The position numbers and the translations under genes are program-made. 64,000 nt of DNA from Streptomyces sp. A0958. Its GTDB lineage: Bacteria; Actinomycetota; Actinomycetes; Streptomycetales; Streptomycetaceae. Each line of letters starts with the position of its first letter. Within the stretch, counting starts at the first letter, position 1. Where the stretch lies: contig NZ_SSBK01000007.1 in the NCBI RefSeq assembly GCF_004795035.1, forward strand, positions 124,001 to 188,000, written 5' to 3'. A model generated the notes under the pieces. That model had not been told where the DNA came from. It searched no databases and saw only the letters and a list, made by a program, of their open reading frames with translations. Shown here one piece after another: positions 7,706 through 20,776 of the stretch.

Positions 7706-10696
7706 ATGCCCGGAACGCGTAAGCCAGTTGGAGTAACCGGGGCGAACACCGTCACGATCAGTTTCGCCGGTTTCAACCGCGCCTGGGCGGCGTGGATCGC
7801 GGACCGTCTGGAGCGGCGTGGTGTGACCGTCGTCCAGCAGCGCTGGGACCCGCCCCTCTCGGTCCCGCTGGAGGAGGCACTGCGCGACCTGACGCTCGCA
7901 CGCGGACGGGTCCTGGTGATCCTCAGTGACTGGTACTTCCAGCTCGGCCCCCGTAGCCACGAGGAGTGGAACCGGGCGCTGCGCTCCGAAGTAGCCCCGG
8001 ACCCCGACCGGTTCGCCGCCGTGTGCGTCACCACCTCCGCGCTCCCCGGAGCCACATCCGCCTTCGGCGCGGCCGACCTCACCAACGTCGGCGCCGAGGA
8101 GGCCGAGCGGCGGCTCCTCGCCCGGCTGGGCCTGCCCACCGACCCACTGCCCGACGCCGGCACCGTGCCGGGCCCGCGGTTCCCCTCCGACACCCCGCAG
8201 GTCTGGGGCGGAGTGCCGCGCCGCAACATCCGGTTCACCGGACGCGAGCAGCTGCTCAACGACGCCTACCGGGCGCTCCAGGAGGCCGGACCGGGCGCCG
8301 GGGTCGTGACCCTGCACGGCATGTCCGGCGTCGGCAAGACCCAGCTGGCCGCCGAGTACGTCTACCGTTTCGGGTCCGAGTACGACGTGGTCTGGTGGGT
8401 GCCCGCCGACCGGCGCGCCCTCTACCGGCAGAAGCTCGCCGAACTCGCCCCGGAACTGGGCCTGTCCACCGGTGCCGAGTACGGCGAACGGCTGCGTGCC
8501 GTACGCGACTCGCTGCGCCGGGGCGACCCGCACTCCCACTGGCTGCTGATCCTGGACGGCGCGGACGAACCCGACCAGATCTGGGACCTGGTGCCCACCG
8601 GCCCGGGGCACGTGCTGATCACCTCCCGCAACCCGGAGTGGAGCGAGCACAACAGCAACCTCGTCGAGGTGCCCGTGTACCGGCGCGGCGAGTCCGTCGC
8701 CTTCATCCGCCGCCGGGCCCCGCGCCTGACGTCGGCCGAGGCCGACCAACTCGCCGAGGCCCTCGAAGACCTGCCGCTGCTCCTCGACCAGACCGCCGGC
8801 TGGCTCAACGACTCGGACCTGTCGGTGGAGGAGTACATCGCTCTCCTCGACGGCGGGATCGACCAGGACGTCGTCAAGGTCTCCGCGGACTTCCCCCTCG
8901 CCTTCCAGACCGCCTGGTCGATACTGCTGAACAAGCTCAGGGACACCGTCCCCGAATCCGTCGACCTGCTGCGCCTGTGCAGCTTCTTCGCACCCGGCTC
9001 CATCCCCGTGAGGCTCCTGAAGGACATGCCACCCGGAGACCTGCCGGAACAGGTCGCCGGGCTCATGAGCGACCCCCTGCTGTGGAACAAGGCGATCAAC
9101 CAGCTCCGTCAGTACTCCGTGGTCCGGCTGGAATCCCATGAATCGGGCGTCGACGCGGCGTCCTCCGGGGAATCCATCTACATGCACCGGATGGTCCACC
9201 AGATCGTCGGACACGACATGACGGAGGAGAACCGGCAGGAGTTCATCGACGTCGTCCGGCGCGCCCTCGCGGCGGCGGACCCCGGCCGCCCCACCGACAC
9301 CCGCCTGTGGCCCGCGTACGCCGAGATCACTCCGCACCTGAAGTGGGCCGACGTACTGAAGAGCACCGACCCGGCGGTGCAGACCCTGGTGCTCAACTGC
9401 CTGCGCTACATGTACCTGTCGGGGGAGTACCGGGCCGGCATCAAGCTGGGCGAACGCGCCATGGCCGCCTGGCGGGAGCTGTTCGGCGAGGACCACCCCA
9501 GGATCTGGGACGTCAGCTACCACTACGCCAACCTGCTCAGGGCCGTCGGCGACTACGCCGGCACCGAGGCAATCGAACGCGCGGTGGTGGAGCGCCTGCG
9601 TGCCGAGCGCGGCCCCGATGACTTGGAGCATCTGCGTGCCGCCTCCGGCCTGGCCGCCGACCTGCGGGGCCTCGGCCAGTACGACGAGGCGCTGGAAGTT
9701 TCCAGCCGGGTCCTCACGGCATACCAGGGACTGCTGGGCGACCAGGACTCGCGGACGCTCAACGCACAGAGCAACCTGGCCGTCACCTTGCGGCTGCTGG
9801 GCCGGTACCAGGAGTCCCTGGAGCTCGACCGGCGCACGCTGGACGCCCGCCGTCAGCTCCTGCGGCAACGGCACACCTGGACCCTGTACTCCGAGATCGC
9901 CTACGCCATCGACCTGCGCCTGCTGGGCCGCTACAACGAGGCGTTCTCCCTCCAGAACCAGAGCGTCCAGGTGCACCGACGCGTCCTGGGACCGGACAAC
10001 CCGCAGTCCCTGCGTGCCGAGCACAACCTCGCGCTGTGCCACTACCGCAACGGCGAGCGGGCCAAAGCGAGCGCCCTGTTCAGCCGTGTCCTGGAGCGAT
10101 GCGAACGCGTCCTGGGCGACAGCGACCCGCTGACGATGATGTTCGCGGCCGGCCAGAGCTGCTTCGCCCGCGAACACGGCAACATCGACCAGGCCCGCGC
10201 CATAAGCGAGAAGGTCGTCAGCGGCTACGCGTACATGCTCGGCGAGAAACACCCGTACGCGGCCGGCTCCCGGGGCAACCACGCCCTGATCCTGCGCAAC
10301 GTGGGCGAGCGGGACCATGCCCATGTGCTCCTGGAGGAAGCGCTCGCCACCATGACCCGGGCCGTCGGCGAGAACCATCCGTGGACGCTGGGCTGTGCCA
10401 TCAACGCCTCGGCGCTGCGCAACCTCGTGGGCGATCCGGAGGCCGCCGCCGTGCTGACGGACTCGGTCATCACCCGGGCCGTCGAGGTTCTCGGCCGCAC
10501 GCACCCGCTGACGCTGTCCGCCCGCATCGCCCACGCCGCCGACCTGCGTGGTATCCGCGACCGGCAGAAGGCCGAGAAGATCGAGAACGAGGCCCTGGAG
10601 GATCTGGCGACGACCCTTGGCGCCCAGCACACCCACACTGTCTCGGCCCGTTCCCGCACCCGCCCGTACTGGGACTTCGAGCCGCTGGTCGCCTGA
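7706..10696 (+). CDS. fxsT: FxSxx-COOH system TIR/NB-ARC/TPR protein
   Basis: This 996-aa protein has three parts. Residues about 15-130 form a TIR-like domain. An NB-ARC-type NTPase follows, with Walker A GMSGVGKT at residues 205-212 and a Walker B-like LLILDGAD. From about residue 540, TPR repeats occur with periodic blocks such as HNLALCHYRNGERAKA. The layout is that of STAND signalling proteins, and tetratricopeptide proteins of this kind are a named component of FxSxx systems. AGGGAG lies 8 bp before the ATG, and there is a 69-bp gap after the HExxH gene containing TTGACA (7670) but no convincing -10. Whether it senses the RiPP, regulates it or is an immunity effector is unknown. Confidence 0.88.
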   Translation: MPGTRKPVGVTGANTVTISFAGFNRAWAAWIADRLERRGVTVVQQRWDPPLSVPLEEALRDLTLARGRVLVILSDWYFQLGPRSHEEWNRALRSEVAPDPDRFAAVCVTTSALPGATSAFGAADLTNVGAEEAERRLLARLGLPTDPLPDAGTVPGPRFPSDTPQVWGGVPRRNIRFTGREQLLNDAYRALQEAGPGAGVVTLHGMSGVGKTQLAAEYVYRFGSEYDVVWWVPADRRALYRQKLAELAPELGLSTGAEYGERLRAVRDSLRRGDPHSHWLLILDGADEPDQIWDLVPTGPGHVLITSRNPEWSEHNSNLVEVPVYRRGESVAFIRRRAPRLTSAEADQLAEALEDLPLLLDQTAGWLNDSDLSVEEYIALLDGGIDQDVVKVSADFPLAFQTAWSILLNKLRDTVPESVDLLRLCSFFAPGSIPVRLLKDMPPGDLPEQVAGLMSDPLLWNKAINQLRQYSVVRLESHESGVDAASSGESIYMHRMVHQIVGHDMTEENRQEFIDVVRRALAAADPGRPTDTRLWPAYAEITPHLKWADVLKSTDPAVQTLVLNCLRYMYLSGEYRAGIKLGERAMAAWRELFGEDHPRIWDVSYHYANLLRAVGDYAGTEAIERAVVERLRAERGPDDLEHLRAASGLAADLRGLGQYDEALEVSSRVLTAYQGLLGDQDSRTLNAQSNLAVTLRLLGRYQESLELDRRTLDARRQLLRQRHTWTLYSEIAYAIDLRLLGRYNEAFSLQNQSVQVHRRVLGPDNPQSLRAEHNLALCHYRNGERAKASALFSRVLERCERVLGDSDPLTMMFAAGQSCFAREHGNIDQARAISEKVVSGYAYMLGEKHPYAAGSRGNHALILRNVGERDHAHVLLEEALATMTRAVGENHPWTLGCAINASALRNLVGDPEAAAVLTDSVITRAVEVLGRTHPLTLSARIAHAADLRGIRDRQKAEKIENEALEDLATTLGAQHTHTVSARSRTRPYWDFEPLVA

Positions 10697-10721
10697 GCCG
10701 ACGCGGCTTCCACACACCAAA

Positions 10722-10756
10722 GGGCCCGCCCCGCGATTCGATCGCGGGGCGGGCCC
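10722..10756. terminator. Bidirectional terminator between fxsT and kgd
   Basis: A perfect 16-bp GC-rich inverted repeat with a 3-nt loop (TCG) sits between two convergent genes. It is GGGCCCGCCCCGCGAT followed by its complement. Confidence 0.9.
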
Positions 10757-10775
10757 CCTGTACGTGCTCCGCCGG

Positions 10776-14615
<3,840 letters not shown>

Positions 14616-14872
14616 GGCGGCAACCGCCCTCTTCCGCTTCACAAGGTGATGGACAGCGGGAATCAAGGCTACGCCTCCGCGGCCGTTCCCTGCAGGCCGG
14701 GCCGCTCTTCGTCGTGCAAGTCACATCGAAAGCCGGGTTTCGGCGCAGGAAATGGCGGGAAACAAGCATGGTTCCGCTTCGCTCCGGGTACGCGAGGCCG
14801 CATCTACGGCCCCTTGGACCGTACCCCTTGAACAGAACACGCAGAACGTGCCCTTCCGGTTCGAACCCTATG

Positions 14873-15949
14873 TCAACCTCGCTGCTGAGGAATCCCCGGA
14901 AGAGTGACGCGGATGCGGCAGCCGCGAGCAGATTCGGCCACTCCGATCCGGCCGCCGTGCAGATCCACCGCCCAGCGGGCGATCGCCAGCCCCAGACCCG
15001 TGCCGCCGTCGCTGCCCGGACCGTGCGGGGAGGCCACCTCGCCCCGGTTGAAACGCTCGAAGACGCGGTGCCGCTCGGACTCCGGGATGCCCGGGCCCTC
15101 GTCCACCACCTCCAGGTGCAGGGACTCCGGCTGCGGGCCGCGCCGGGCCAGCACCGTGACCCGGCCGTGCGGCGGGCTGTGCTTGACCGCGTTGTCGATC
15201 AGGTTGGCCACCACCTGGTGCAGCCGCTCCGCGTCCGCGTGCGCGGTCAACTCCGGCGGCGAGACGTCCAGGTGCAGATGGACGTCCGTACGGGAGTGGT
15301 TGCCGGAGCCCGAGGACAGACGGCGGTGCGCGGCGGCGAGGTTCGCCTCCTTCAGCACCCCCGACAGATAGGGCCACACCTCGAAGCGGCCGGCCTTCAG
15401 CGTGACCACGCCGTTGTCCAGCCGGGACAGGTCCAGCAGCGTCTCCACCAGCCTGCCGAGGCGCTCCGTCTGTTTGAGCGCCGTGCGCATCGTCTCCGGA
15501 TCAGCGGAGGACACCCCGTCCACGACGTTCTCCAGGACGGCTCTCAGCGCCGCGATGGGGGTGCGCAGCTCGTGCGAGACATTCGCCACCAGCTCCTTGC
15601 GGTGCCGGTCCACGGCCGCCAGGTCGTCGGCCATCAGATTGATGGTCTGGGCCAGGTCGCCGAGCTCGTCGCGCCGGCCGGCGCCGTTCACCCGCCGCGT
15701 GTAGTCGCCGTGCGAGATGGACCGGGCCACGGCCCGCATCTCGTCCAGCGGCGCGGTCAGACCGTGCGCCACGAACTGGGTGATCAGCAGGGTCGCGATG
15801 ACCGAGAACACGGTGATGAACCGCAGCTCGGTCCGCGTACGCAGGGCCACCATGAGCAGCCCCGTCGTGATGAAGACCGACACCACCACCAGGGTGCCCA
15901 GCTTGGCCTTGATGGAGAACGGCCGCAGACCCGGTCCGGGCGCGGTCAT
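14873..15949 (-). CDS. Two-component sensor histidine kinase
   Basis: This 358-aa membrane kinase has one or two N-terminal hydrophobic segments (LGTLVVVSVFITTGLLMVAL, then ITVFSVIATLLITQFVAHGL) with almost no extracytoplasmic loop. HAMP follows (APLDEMRAVARSISHGDYTRR), then the DHp box with the phospho-acceptor His in ELVANVSHELRTPI and the HATPase N and G boxes (NLIDNAVKHSPP; GGTGLGLAIA). The start ATG overlaps the stop of the response-regulator gene, so the two are co-translated. The short loop suggests that it senses a signal in or near the membrane. The ligand is unknown. Confidence 0.93.
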   Translation of the reverse strand: MTAPGPGLRPFSIKAKLGTLVVVSVFITTGLLMVALRTRTELRFITVFSVIATLLITQFVAHGLTAPLDEMRAVARSISHGDYTRRVNGAGRRDELGDLAQTINLMADDLAAVDRHRKELVANVSHELRTPIAALRAVLENVVDGVSSADPETMRTALKQTERLGRLVETLLDLSRLDNGVVTLKAGRFEVWPYLSGVLKEANLAAAHRRLSSGSGNHSRTDVHLHLDVSPPELTAHADAERLHQVVANLIDNAVKHSPPHGRVTVLARRGPQPESLHLEVVDEGPGIPESERHRVFERFNRGEVASPHGPGSDGGTGLGLAIARWAVDLHGGRIGVAESARGCRIRVTLPGIPQQRG

Positions 15950-16683
15950 GGCGCGGGGGTCTCCAGCGCGTAGCCGACGCCGTGCACGGTACGGATGCGC
16001 TCCGCGCCGATCTTCCGGCGCAGCGCCTTGATGTGGCTGTCCACGGTCCGGGTGCCCGAGGCGTCCGCCCAGTCCCAGACCTCCGCGAGCAGCTGCTCCC
16101 GGGAGAGCACCGCGCGCGGGGTGTTGGCCAGGCACACCAGCAGGTCGAACTCGGTCGGCGTCAGGTGGACGTCGTCGGCGCGGACCCGCACCCGGCGCTG
16201 TGCGTGGTCGATCTCCAGCTCGCCGAGGCGCAGTATGCCGCTGCGCGGTGTCACGGCGGCCAGCGCGGCCCGCTCGACCCGGCGCAGCAGGACGTGGACC
16301 CGGGCGGCCAGCTCACGCATCGAGAACGGCTTGGTCATGTAGTCGTCGGCGCCGACCCCGAGCCCGACCAGCATGTCGGTCTCGTCGTCCCGGGCGGTCA
16401 GCATCAGCACCGGCACCGGCCGCTGGGCCTGCACGCGGCGGCAGACCTCCAGGCCGTCGAAGCCGGGAAGCATGATGTCGAGCACCATCAGGTCCGGCTG
16501 CCAGGCCTCGGCCGCGTCCACGGCCGCCGGGCCGTCCAGGGCGGTCTGCACCAGGAAGCCCTCCGCCCGCAGCCGGGCGGAAATGGCATCGACGATCGTG
16601 GCGTCGTCCTCGACCACCAGCACCCGGCGCTGCGCACCCGGGGTGGCCGCGACGCCGTTGTGGGTGGTGTGTGTCTGTTCCAT
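15946..16683 (-). CDS. OmpR/PhoB-family response regulator
   Basis: This 245-aa regulator has an N-terminal receiver domain (VEDD acidic pocket, phospho-Asp in LMVLDIMLPGFDGLE, Lys in MTKPFSMREL) and a C-terminal winged helix (LTPTEFDLLVCLANTPRAVL; VDSHIKALRRKIG). It is co-transcribed with the kinase gene (4-bp overlap) and is its probable partner. The ATG at 16683 is preceded by a GGGGCGGGG purine run; upstream codons to 16716 are judged untranslated. The 236 bp before it contain only the likely promoter. Confidence 0.94.
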   Translation of the reverse strand: MEQTHTTHNGVAATPGAQRRVLVVEDDATIVDAISARLRAEGFLVQTALDGPAAVDAAEAWQPDLMVLDIMLPGFDGLEVCRRVQAQRPVPVLMLTARDDETDMLVGLGVGADDYMTKPFSMRELAARVHVLLRRVERAALAAVTPRSGILRLGELEIDHAQRRVRVRADDVHLTPTEFDLLVCLANTPRAVLSREQLLAEVWDWADASGTRTVDSHIKALRRKIGAERIRTVHGVGYALETPAP

Positions 16684-16919
16684 CGCCCCGCCCCTGCCCG
16701 TTCTCGCGGAGGCCATTCCCCCGGACGTACGGTTTTCGCTCGTGAATTTCGTGGGTGATCCCGCTACCGCTCAGCAGCGTAGAGGCAGCGGAGGGCTTCC
16801 GGCTACGCAGGGTGCAAGGCTGTGCGGACGGAACGGGCGTACGAGGCAGGCGGAGTGTCGCGCTTGTGGGGCTTGGCCCCGGCGCGCCCGGGCGTCCGCG
16901 ATACCCGGCCGGGGGATGT

Positions 16920-17612
16920 TCAGAGCGCCCGAACGGCGAGATGGACCACGTCCGGAACACCTCGGGCAACGCCTACTTCTTCCGTCCTTACCCCGTGGAA
17001 CCCGGCATCCCGAAGGGCTTGCTCGAATGCGGCGGACGGTTGTGCGGACCACACCGCGAGCACACCGCCCGGCGTGAGCCGCGCGTGGCAGTCCGCGAGA
17101 CCGGCGGGGGAGTAGAGGTTCCCGTTGTCCTCGGTGACGGTCCAGTCCGGCCCGTTGTCGATGTCCAGACACAGCGCGTCGTAACGGTCCGTAGTCGTAC
17201 GCAGGTATGCGACGAGATCCGTGGCCAGTACGGCGGTCCGGGGATCGGCGAGCGCGGGCCCCGAGATCCCGGCCAGCGGCCCGTCCAGGTGCCAGTCCAC
17301 GATCGCCCGCTCCCGCTCGGCGACCACGATCCTGCCCCAGCGCGGCTCGGCGGCCGCGCGGGCTAGCGAGAACCCGACGCCGAGCCCCCCGATGAGGACG
17401 GCGGGCTCGGCGCGGCCGGCCGGCAGCGCGGCGAGCGCGGCGTCGATCAGCAGCCGCTCGGAGCGCCCGTCGGAGGTGTCCATGAGGAAGCACCCGTTGG
17501 CGATGATCTCGAAGTCCTCGCCCCGCCTGCGCAGGACGACCTCCCCGTACGGTCCCTCGCGGCGGTCCAGGGTCACGGGGGCGTCGGCGGCGGGGCCGAA
17601 CGTGTGGGGCAT
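16920..17612 (-). CDS. Spermidine synthase-like methyltransferase-fold protein
   Basis: This 230-aa protein has the Rossmann core of spermidine synthases: VLIGGLGVGFSLARA is the nucleotide-binding loop and YDALCLDIDNGPDW is the later acidic motif. The aminopropyl-transfer residues of true SpeE enzymes are not clearly present, and the N-terminal beta domain is short. The protein is therefore better called spermidine-synthase-like, with unknown substrate. It is transcribed away from lon. From memory, the same gene lies between the two-component pair and lon in S. coelicolor. Confidence 0.85.
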   Translation of the reverse strand: MPHTFGPAADAPVTLDRREGPYGEVVLRRRGEDFEIIANGCFLMDTSDGRSERLLIDAALAALPAGRAEPAVLIGGLGVGFSLARAAAEPRWGRIVVAERERAIVDWHLDGPLAGISGPALADPRTAVLATDLVAYLRTTTDRYDALCLDIDNGPDWTVTEDNGNLYSPAGLADCHARLTPGGVLAVWSAQPSAAFEQALRDAGFHGVRTEEVGVARGVPDVVHLAVRAL

Positions 17613-18141
17613 GGCGCTGATCTCCGGTGGACGGCGGTCGGTGTCACCGCCATCCTGTCGCGGCCGGACGCGCGGGGGCCAGCGGGTTCCCGGAACCGGG
17701 CGGCGCCGGGGGCCTCCCTCCGGGAACCCGCCGGCCGCCGCACCCGTCCGCGAGTAAGCCGACGGGCCCGGTCACGTGGACGCGGAACTCCGGGCCCAGC
17801 TCGCCGGAAGCCACGCCGGAAGCCGCCCCGGGAGCCGCGCGGTGGGCGGCCGGGGCACAAAGGCGTCGCGGAGGCGGTTGACGGTCGTGTGCCAGGGGTC
17901 GTTGTCAGGGGGCGTTGTCAAAGGTCGTCGTCCGGTTCCTCCCGGAGCTGTGCGGCCTCGGACGGCTCGGCCGTCACGCGGTCCAGGGCCCGTCTTTCCC
18001 GGCCGACCGTGTCGATGTCCGCGCATCGCGGCAGCCGCCACTGACGACGGGCGCGGGCCGCGGTGGCGTTCGGCCCGTACGCCCCGCCCCCTGATCGCTC
18101 AGAGCGAACACGCTCCGGGGAACATTGTGCGGCTCACGAGC
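17613..18141. other. Intergenic region without a supported gene
   Basis: These 529 bp separate the divergent spermidine-synthase-like and lon genes. Short open frames exist on both strands but none has a start with a ribosome site. A minus-strand frame of about 65 codons ending at 17919 (C-terminus EEPDDDL) has coding-like composition but no start codon. The promoters of both flanking genes must lie here. Confidence 0.6.
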
Positions 18142-18162
18142 ATTGAGTCTTCATAGCTCAAC
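18142..18162. promoter_or_regulatory. HAIR-type HspR operator upstream of lon
   Basis: ATTGAGT-N7-GCTCAAC matches the HAIR inverted repeat (CTTGAGT-N7-ACTCAAG) in 11 of 14 positions with the exact spacer. It ends 21 bp before the lon start. HspR with DnaK represses dnaK, clpB and lon in Streptomyces, so heat-shock derepression of this lon is expected. Confidence 0.8.
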
Positions 18163-18183
18163 TTGACTGCCGAAGGGGAGATC

Positions 18184-20604
18184 ATGGCTACTGAGTCCAA
18201 CGCCGTCACACCGCTCACCCTGCCCGTGCTGCCGCTCGACGACGAGGTCGTGCTGCCGGGGATGGTGGTGCCTCTGGACCTGTCCGACGCCGAGGTGCGC
18301 GCCGCCGTGGAGGCCGCGCAGGCCGCGGCCCGGGAAGGCGGGGGCAAGCCCGAGGTGCTGCTCGTCCCGCGCATCGACGGGACCTACACCGGGATCGGCG
18401 TCCTCGGGATCGTGGAGCAGGTCGGACGGCTCTCCGACGGAGATCCGGGCGCCCTCATCCGCGGCCGCGACCGGGTCAGGATCGGCGCGGGCACCAGCGG
18501 ACCGGGCGCCGCGCTCTGGGTGGAAGGGGTCCGGGTCGACGTCTCCGTCCCCGAACCGCTCCCCGGGGCCGCCGCCGAACTGGTCAAGGAGTACAAGGCG
18601 CTCGCCACCAGCTGGCTGAAGAAGCGCGGCGCCTGGCAGGTCGTGGACCGGGTCCAGCAGATCGAGGACGTCTCCGCGCTCGCCGACAACTCCGGGTACT
18701 CGCCCTTCCTCACCACCGCCATGAAGGTGCGGCTGCTGGAGACCACCGACCCGGTCGCCCGGCTGAAGCTCGCCATCCAGTGGCTGGGTGAACACCTCGC
18801 CGAGCAGGACGTCGCCGAGTCCATCGCCAAGGACGTCCAGGAGGGCGTCGACAAGCAGCAGCGCGAGTTCCTGCTGCGCCGCCAGCTCGACGCCGTACGC
18901 AAGGAGCTCTCCGAGCTCAACGGCGACCCGGAGGACGAGTCCGACGACTACCGGGCCCGCGTCGAGGCCGCCGACCTCCCCGAGCACGTCCGCGAGGCCG
19001 CGCTCAAGGAGGTCGACAAGCTGGAGCGCGCCTCCGACCAGAGCCCCGAGGGCTCATGGATCAGGACCTGGCTCGACACCGTCCTGGAGCTGCCGTGGAC
19101 GGAGCGGACGGAGGACGCGTACGACATCCGGGGCGCCCAGGAGATCCTGGACGCCGAGCACGCCGGGCTCCAGGACGTGAAGGAGCGCATCACCGAGTAC
19201 CTGGCGGTGCGCAAGCGGCGTGCCGACCGCGGGCTCGGCGTCGTCGGCGGGCGGCGCGGCGGCGCGGTGCTGGCCCTGGTGGGCCCTCCCGGGGTCGGGA
19301 AGACCTCGCTGGGCGAGAGCGTCGCGCACGCCATGGGCCGTAAGTTCGTCCGCGTCGCGCTCGGCGGTGTCCGGGACGAGGCGGAGATCCGCGGCCACCG
19401 GCGTACGTACGTCGGGGCGCTGCCCGGACGCGTCGTCCGGGCGATCAAGGAGGCCGGCTCCATGAACCCGGTCGTCCTGCTCGACGAGATCGACAAGGTC
19501 GGCTCCGACTTCCGGGGCGACCCGGCCGCAGCCCTCCTCGAAGTGCTCGACCCCGCGCAGAACCACACCTTCCGCGACCACTACCTGGAGGTCGAGCTCG
19601 ACCTCAGCGACGTCGTCTTCCTCGCCACCGCCAACGTCCTGGAGGCCATCCCGGAGGCGCTGCTCGACCGGATGGAGCTGGTCAGGCTCGACGGCTACAC
19701 CGAGGACGAGAAGGTCGTCATCGCCCGCGACCACCTGCTCCCGCGCCAGTTGGAGCGGGCCGGGCTGGAGAAGGACGAGGTCACCCTCGACGAGTCGGCG
19801 CTGCGCAAGCTGGCCGGCGAGTACACGAGGGAGGCCGGCGTACGGAACCTGGAGCGGGCCGTCGCCCGGCTGCTGCGCAAGGTCGCGGCCCAGCACGAGC
19901 TGGGCGACCGCGAGCTGCCGTTCACGGTGGCCGAGGACGACCTGCGCGGTCTCATCGGCCGCCCGCACCACGTCCCCGAGTCCGCCCAGGACCCGGCCGA
20001 GCGCCGCACCGCGGTGCCGGGCGTGGCCACCGGGCTCGCGGTGACCGGGGCCGGCGGTGACGTGCTCTTCGTTGAGGCCTCGCTCGCGGACCCGGAGACC
20101 GGGGCGTCCGGACTGACCCTCACCGGTCAGCTCGGCGACGTCATGAAGGAGTCCGCGCAGATCGCGCTGAGCTTCCTGCGGTCGCACGGCGCGGAACTGG
20201 AACTGCCGGTCGCGGACCTCAAGGACCGCGGGGCGCACATCCACTTCCCGGCGGGCGCGGTCCCCAAGGACGGCCCGAGCGCGGGCATCACCATGACGAC
20301 CGCGCTGGCCTCGCTGCTCTCCGGGCGGCTGGTGCGCACGGACGTGGCGATGACCGGTGAGGTCTCGCTGACCGGGCGCGTGCTGCCGATCGGCGGGCTG
20401 AAGCAGAAGCTGCTGGCCGCGCACCGTGCGGGCATCACCACCGTGGTGATCCCCAAGCGGAACGAGGCCGACCTGGACGACGTCCCGGCCGAGGTGCTGG
20501 AGACCCTGGAGGTCCATCCCGTCACCGACGTCCGGCAGGTGCTGGAGATCGCCCTCGCCCCGGCCTCGGCCCCGGCGGAGCGGAGGATTCCGGCCGCGGC
20601 GTGA
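18184..20604 (+). CDS. lon: ATP-dependent Lon protease
   Basis: This 806-aa cytoplasmic AAA+ protease degrades misfolded and regulatory proteins. The LON substrate-binding domain occupies residues 1 to about 200 (LPVLPLDDEVVLPGMVVPL). The AAA+ module has Walker A GPPGVGKT at 367-374 and a Walker B-like PVVLLDEIDKV. The protease domain carries the catalytic dyad S699 (KDGPSAGIT) and K742 (GGLKQKLL), 43 residues apart as in E. coli Lon. The start is the ATG at 18184 with AAGGGGAG 4 bp upstream; an in-frame ATG at 18163 lies at the edge of the HAIR element and is rejected. Full length, no defects seen. Confidence 0.97.
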   Translation: MATESNAVTPLTLPVLPLDDEVVLPGMVVPLDLSDAEVRAAVEAAQAAAREGGGKPEVLLVPRIDGTYTGIGVLGIVEQVGRLSDGDPGALIRGRDRVRIGAGTSGPGAALWVEGVRVDVSVPEPLPGAAAELVKEYKALATSWLKKRGAWQVVDRVQQIEDVSALADNSGYSPFLTTAMKVRLLETTDPVARLKLAIQWLGEHLAEQDVAESIAKDVQEGVDKQQREFLLRRQLDAVRKELSELNGDPEDESDDYRARVEAADLPEHVREAALKEVDKLERASDQSPEGSWIRTWLDTVLELPWTERTEDAYDIRGAQEILDAEHAGLQDVKERITEYLAVRKRRADRGLGVVGGRRGGAVLALVGPPGVGKTSLGESVAHAMGRKFVRVALGGVRDEAEIRGHRRTYVGALPGRVVRAIKEAGSMNPVVLLDEIDKVGSDFRGDPAAALLEVLDPAQNHTFRDHYLEVELDLSDVVFLATANVLEAIPEALLDRMELVRLDGYTEDEKVVIARDHLLPRQLERAGLEKDEVTLDESALRKLAGEYTREAGVRNLERAVARLLRKVAAQHELGDRELPFTVAEDDLRGLIGRPHHVPESAQDPAERRTAVPGVATGLAVTGAGGDVLFVEASLADPETGASGLTLTGQLGDVMKESAQIALSFLRSHGAELELPVADLKDRGAHIHFPAGAVPKDGPSAGITMTTALASLLSGRLVRTDVAMTGEVSLTGRVLPIGGLKQKLLAAHRAGITTVVIPKRNEADLDDVPAEVLETLEVHPVTDVRQVLEIALAPASAPAERRIPAAA

Positions 20605-20622
20605 CGGACGTGGCCGGTACGG

Positions 20623-20656
20623 ACGGTCCGTCTCCCCTCGCGGGGAGGCGGACCGT
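20623..20656 (+). terminator. Terminator after lon
   Basis: A 15-bp stem (ACGGTCCGTCTCCCC and its complement with one G-U pair) with a TCGC loop begins 18 bp after the lon stop. Confidence 0.8.
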
Positions 20657-20673
20657 TCCGCGTACAGGCCGTC

Positions 20674-20776
20674 ACTACGGGCAGCGACAGGCCGGCACTG
20701 CGGGCGGTGGACAGGCCGGCATGACGGGTACTGCGGGCGGTGGACAGGCAGGCATGACGGGTACTACGGGCGGTAG
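20674..20776. repeat. 33-bp direct repeats at the deacetylase 3' end
   Basis: Copies of a 33-bp unit beginning ACTGCGGGCGGTGGACAGG start at 20697 and 20730, with a partial copy at 20763 and a degenerate 23-bp one at 20674. The last partial copy forms the final codons and stop of the minus-strand deacetylase gene, so repeat length could alter that C-terminus. Confidence 0.85.

Noticed and set aside
6158..10720. 1520-codon minus-strand frame
   Set aside because: It covers fxsT and the HExxH gene, which have clear domains; high GC leaves antisense frames open.
17919..18120. About 65 coding-like codons on the minus strand before lon
   Set aside because: No start codon and no recognised family; kept only as a remark on the gap.
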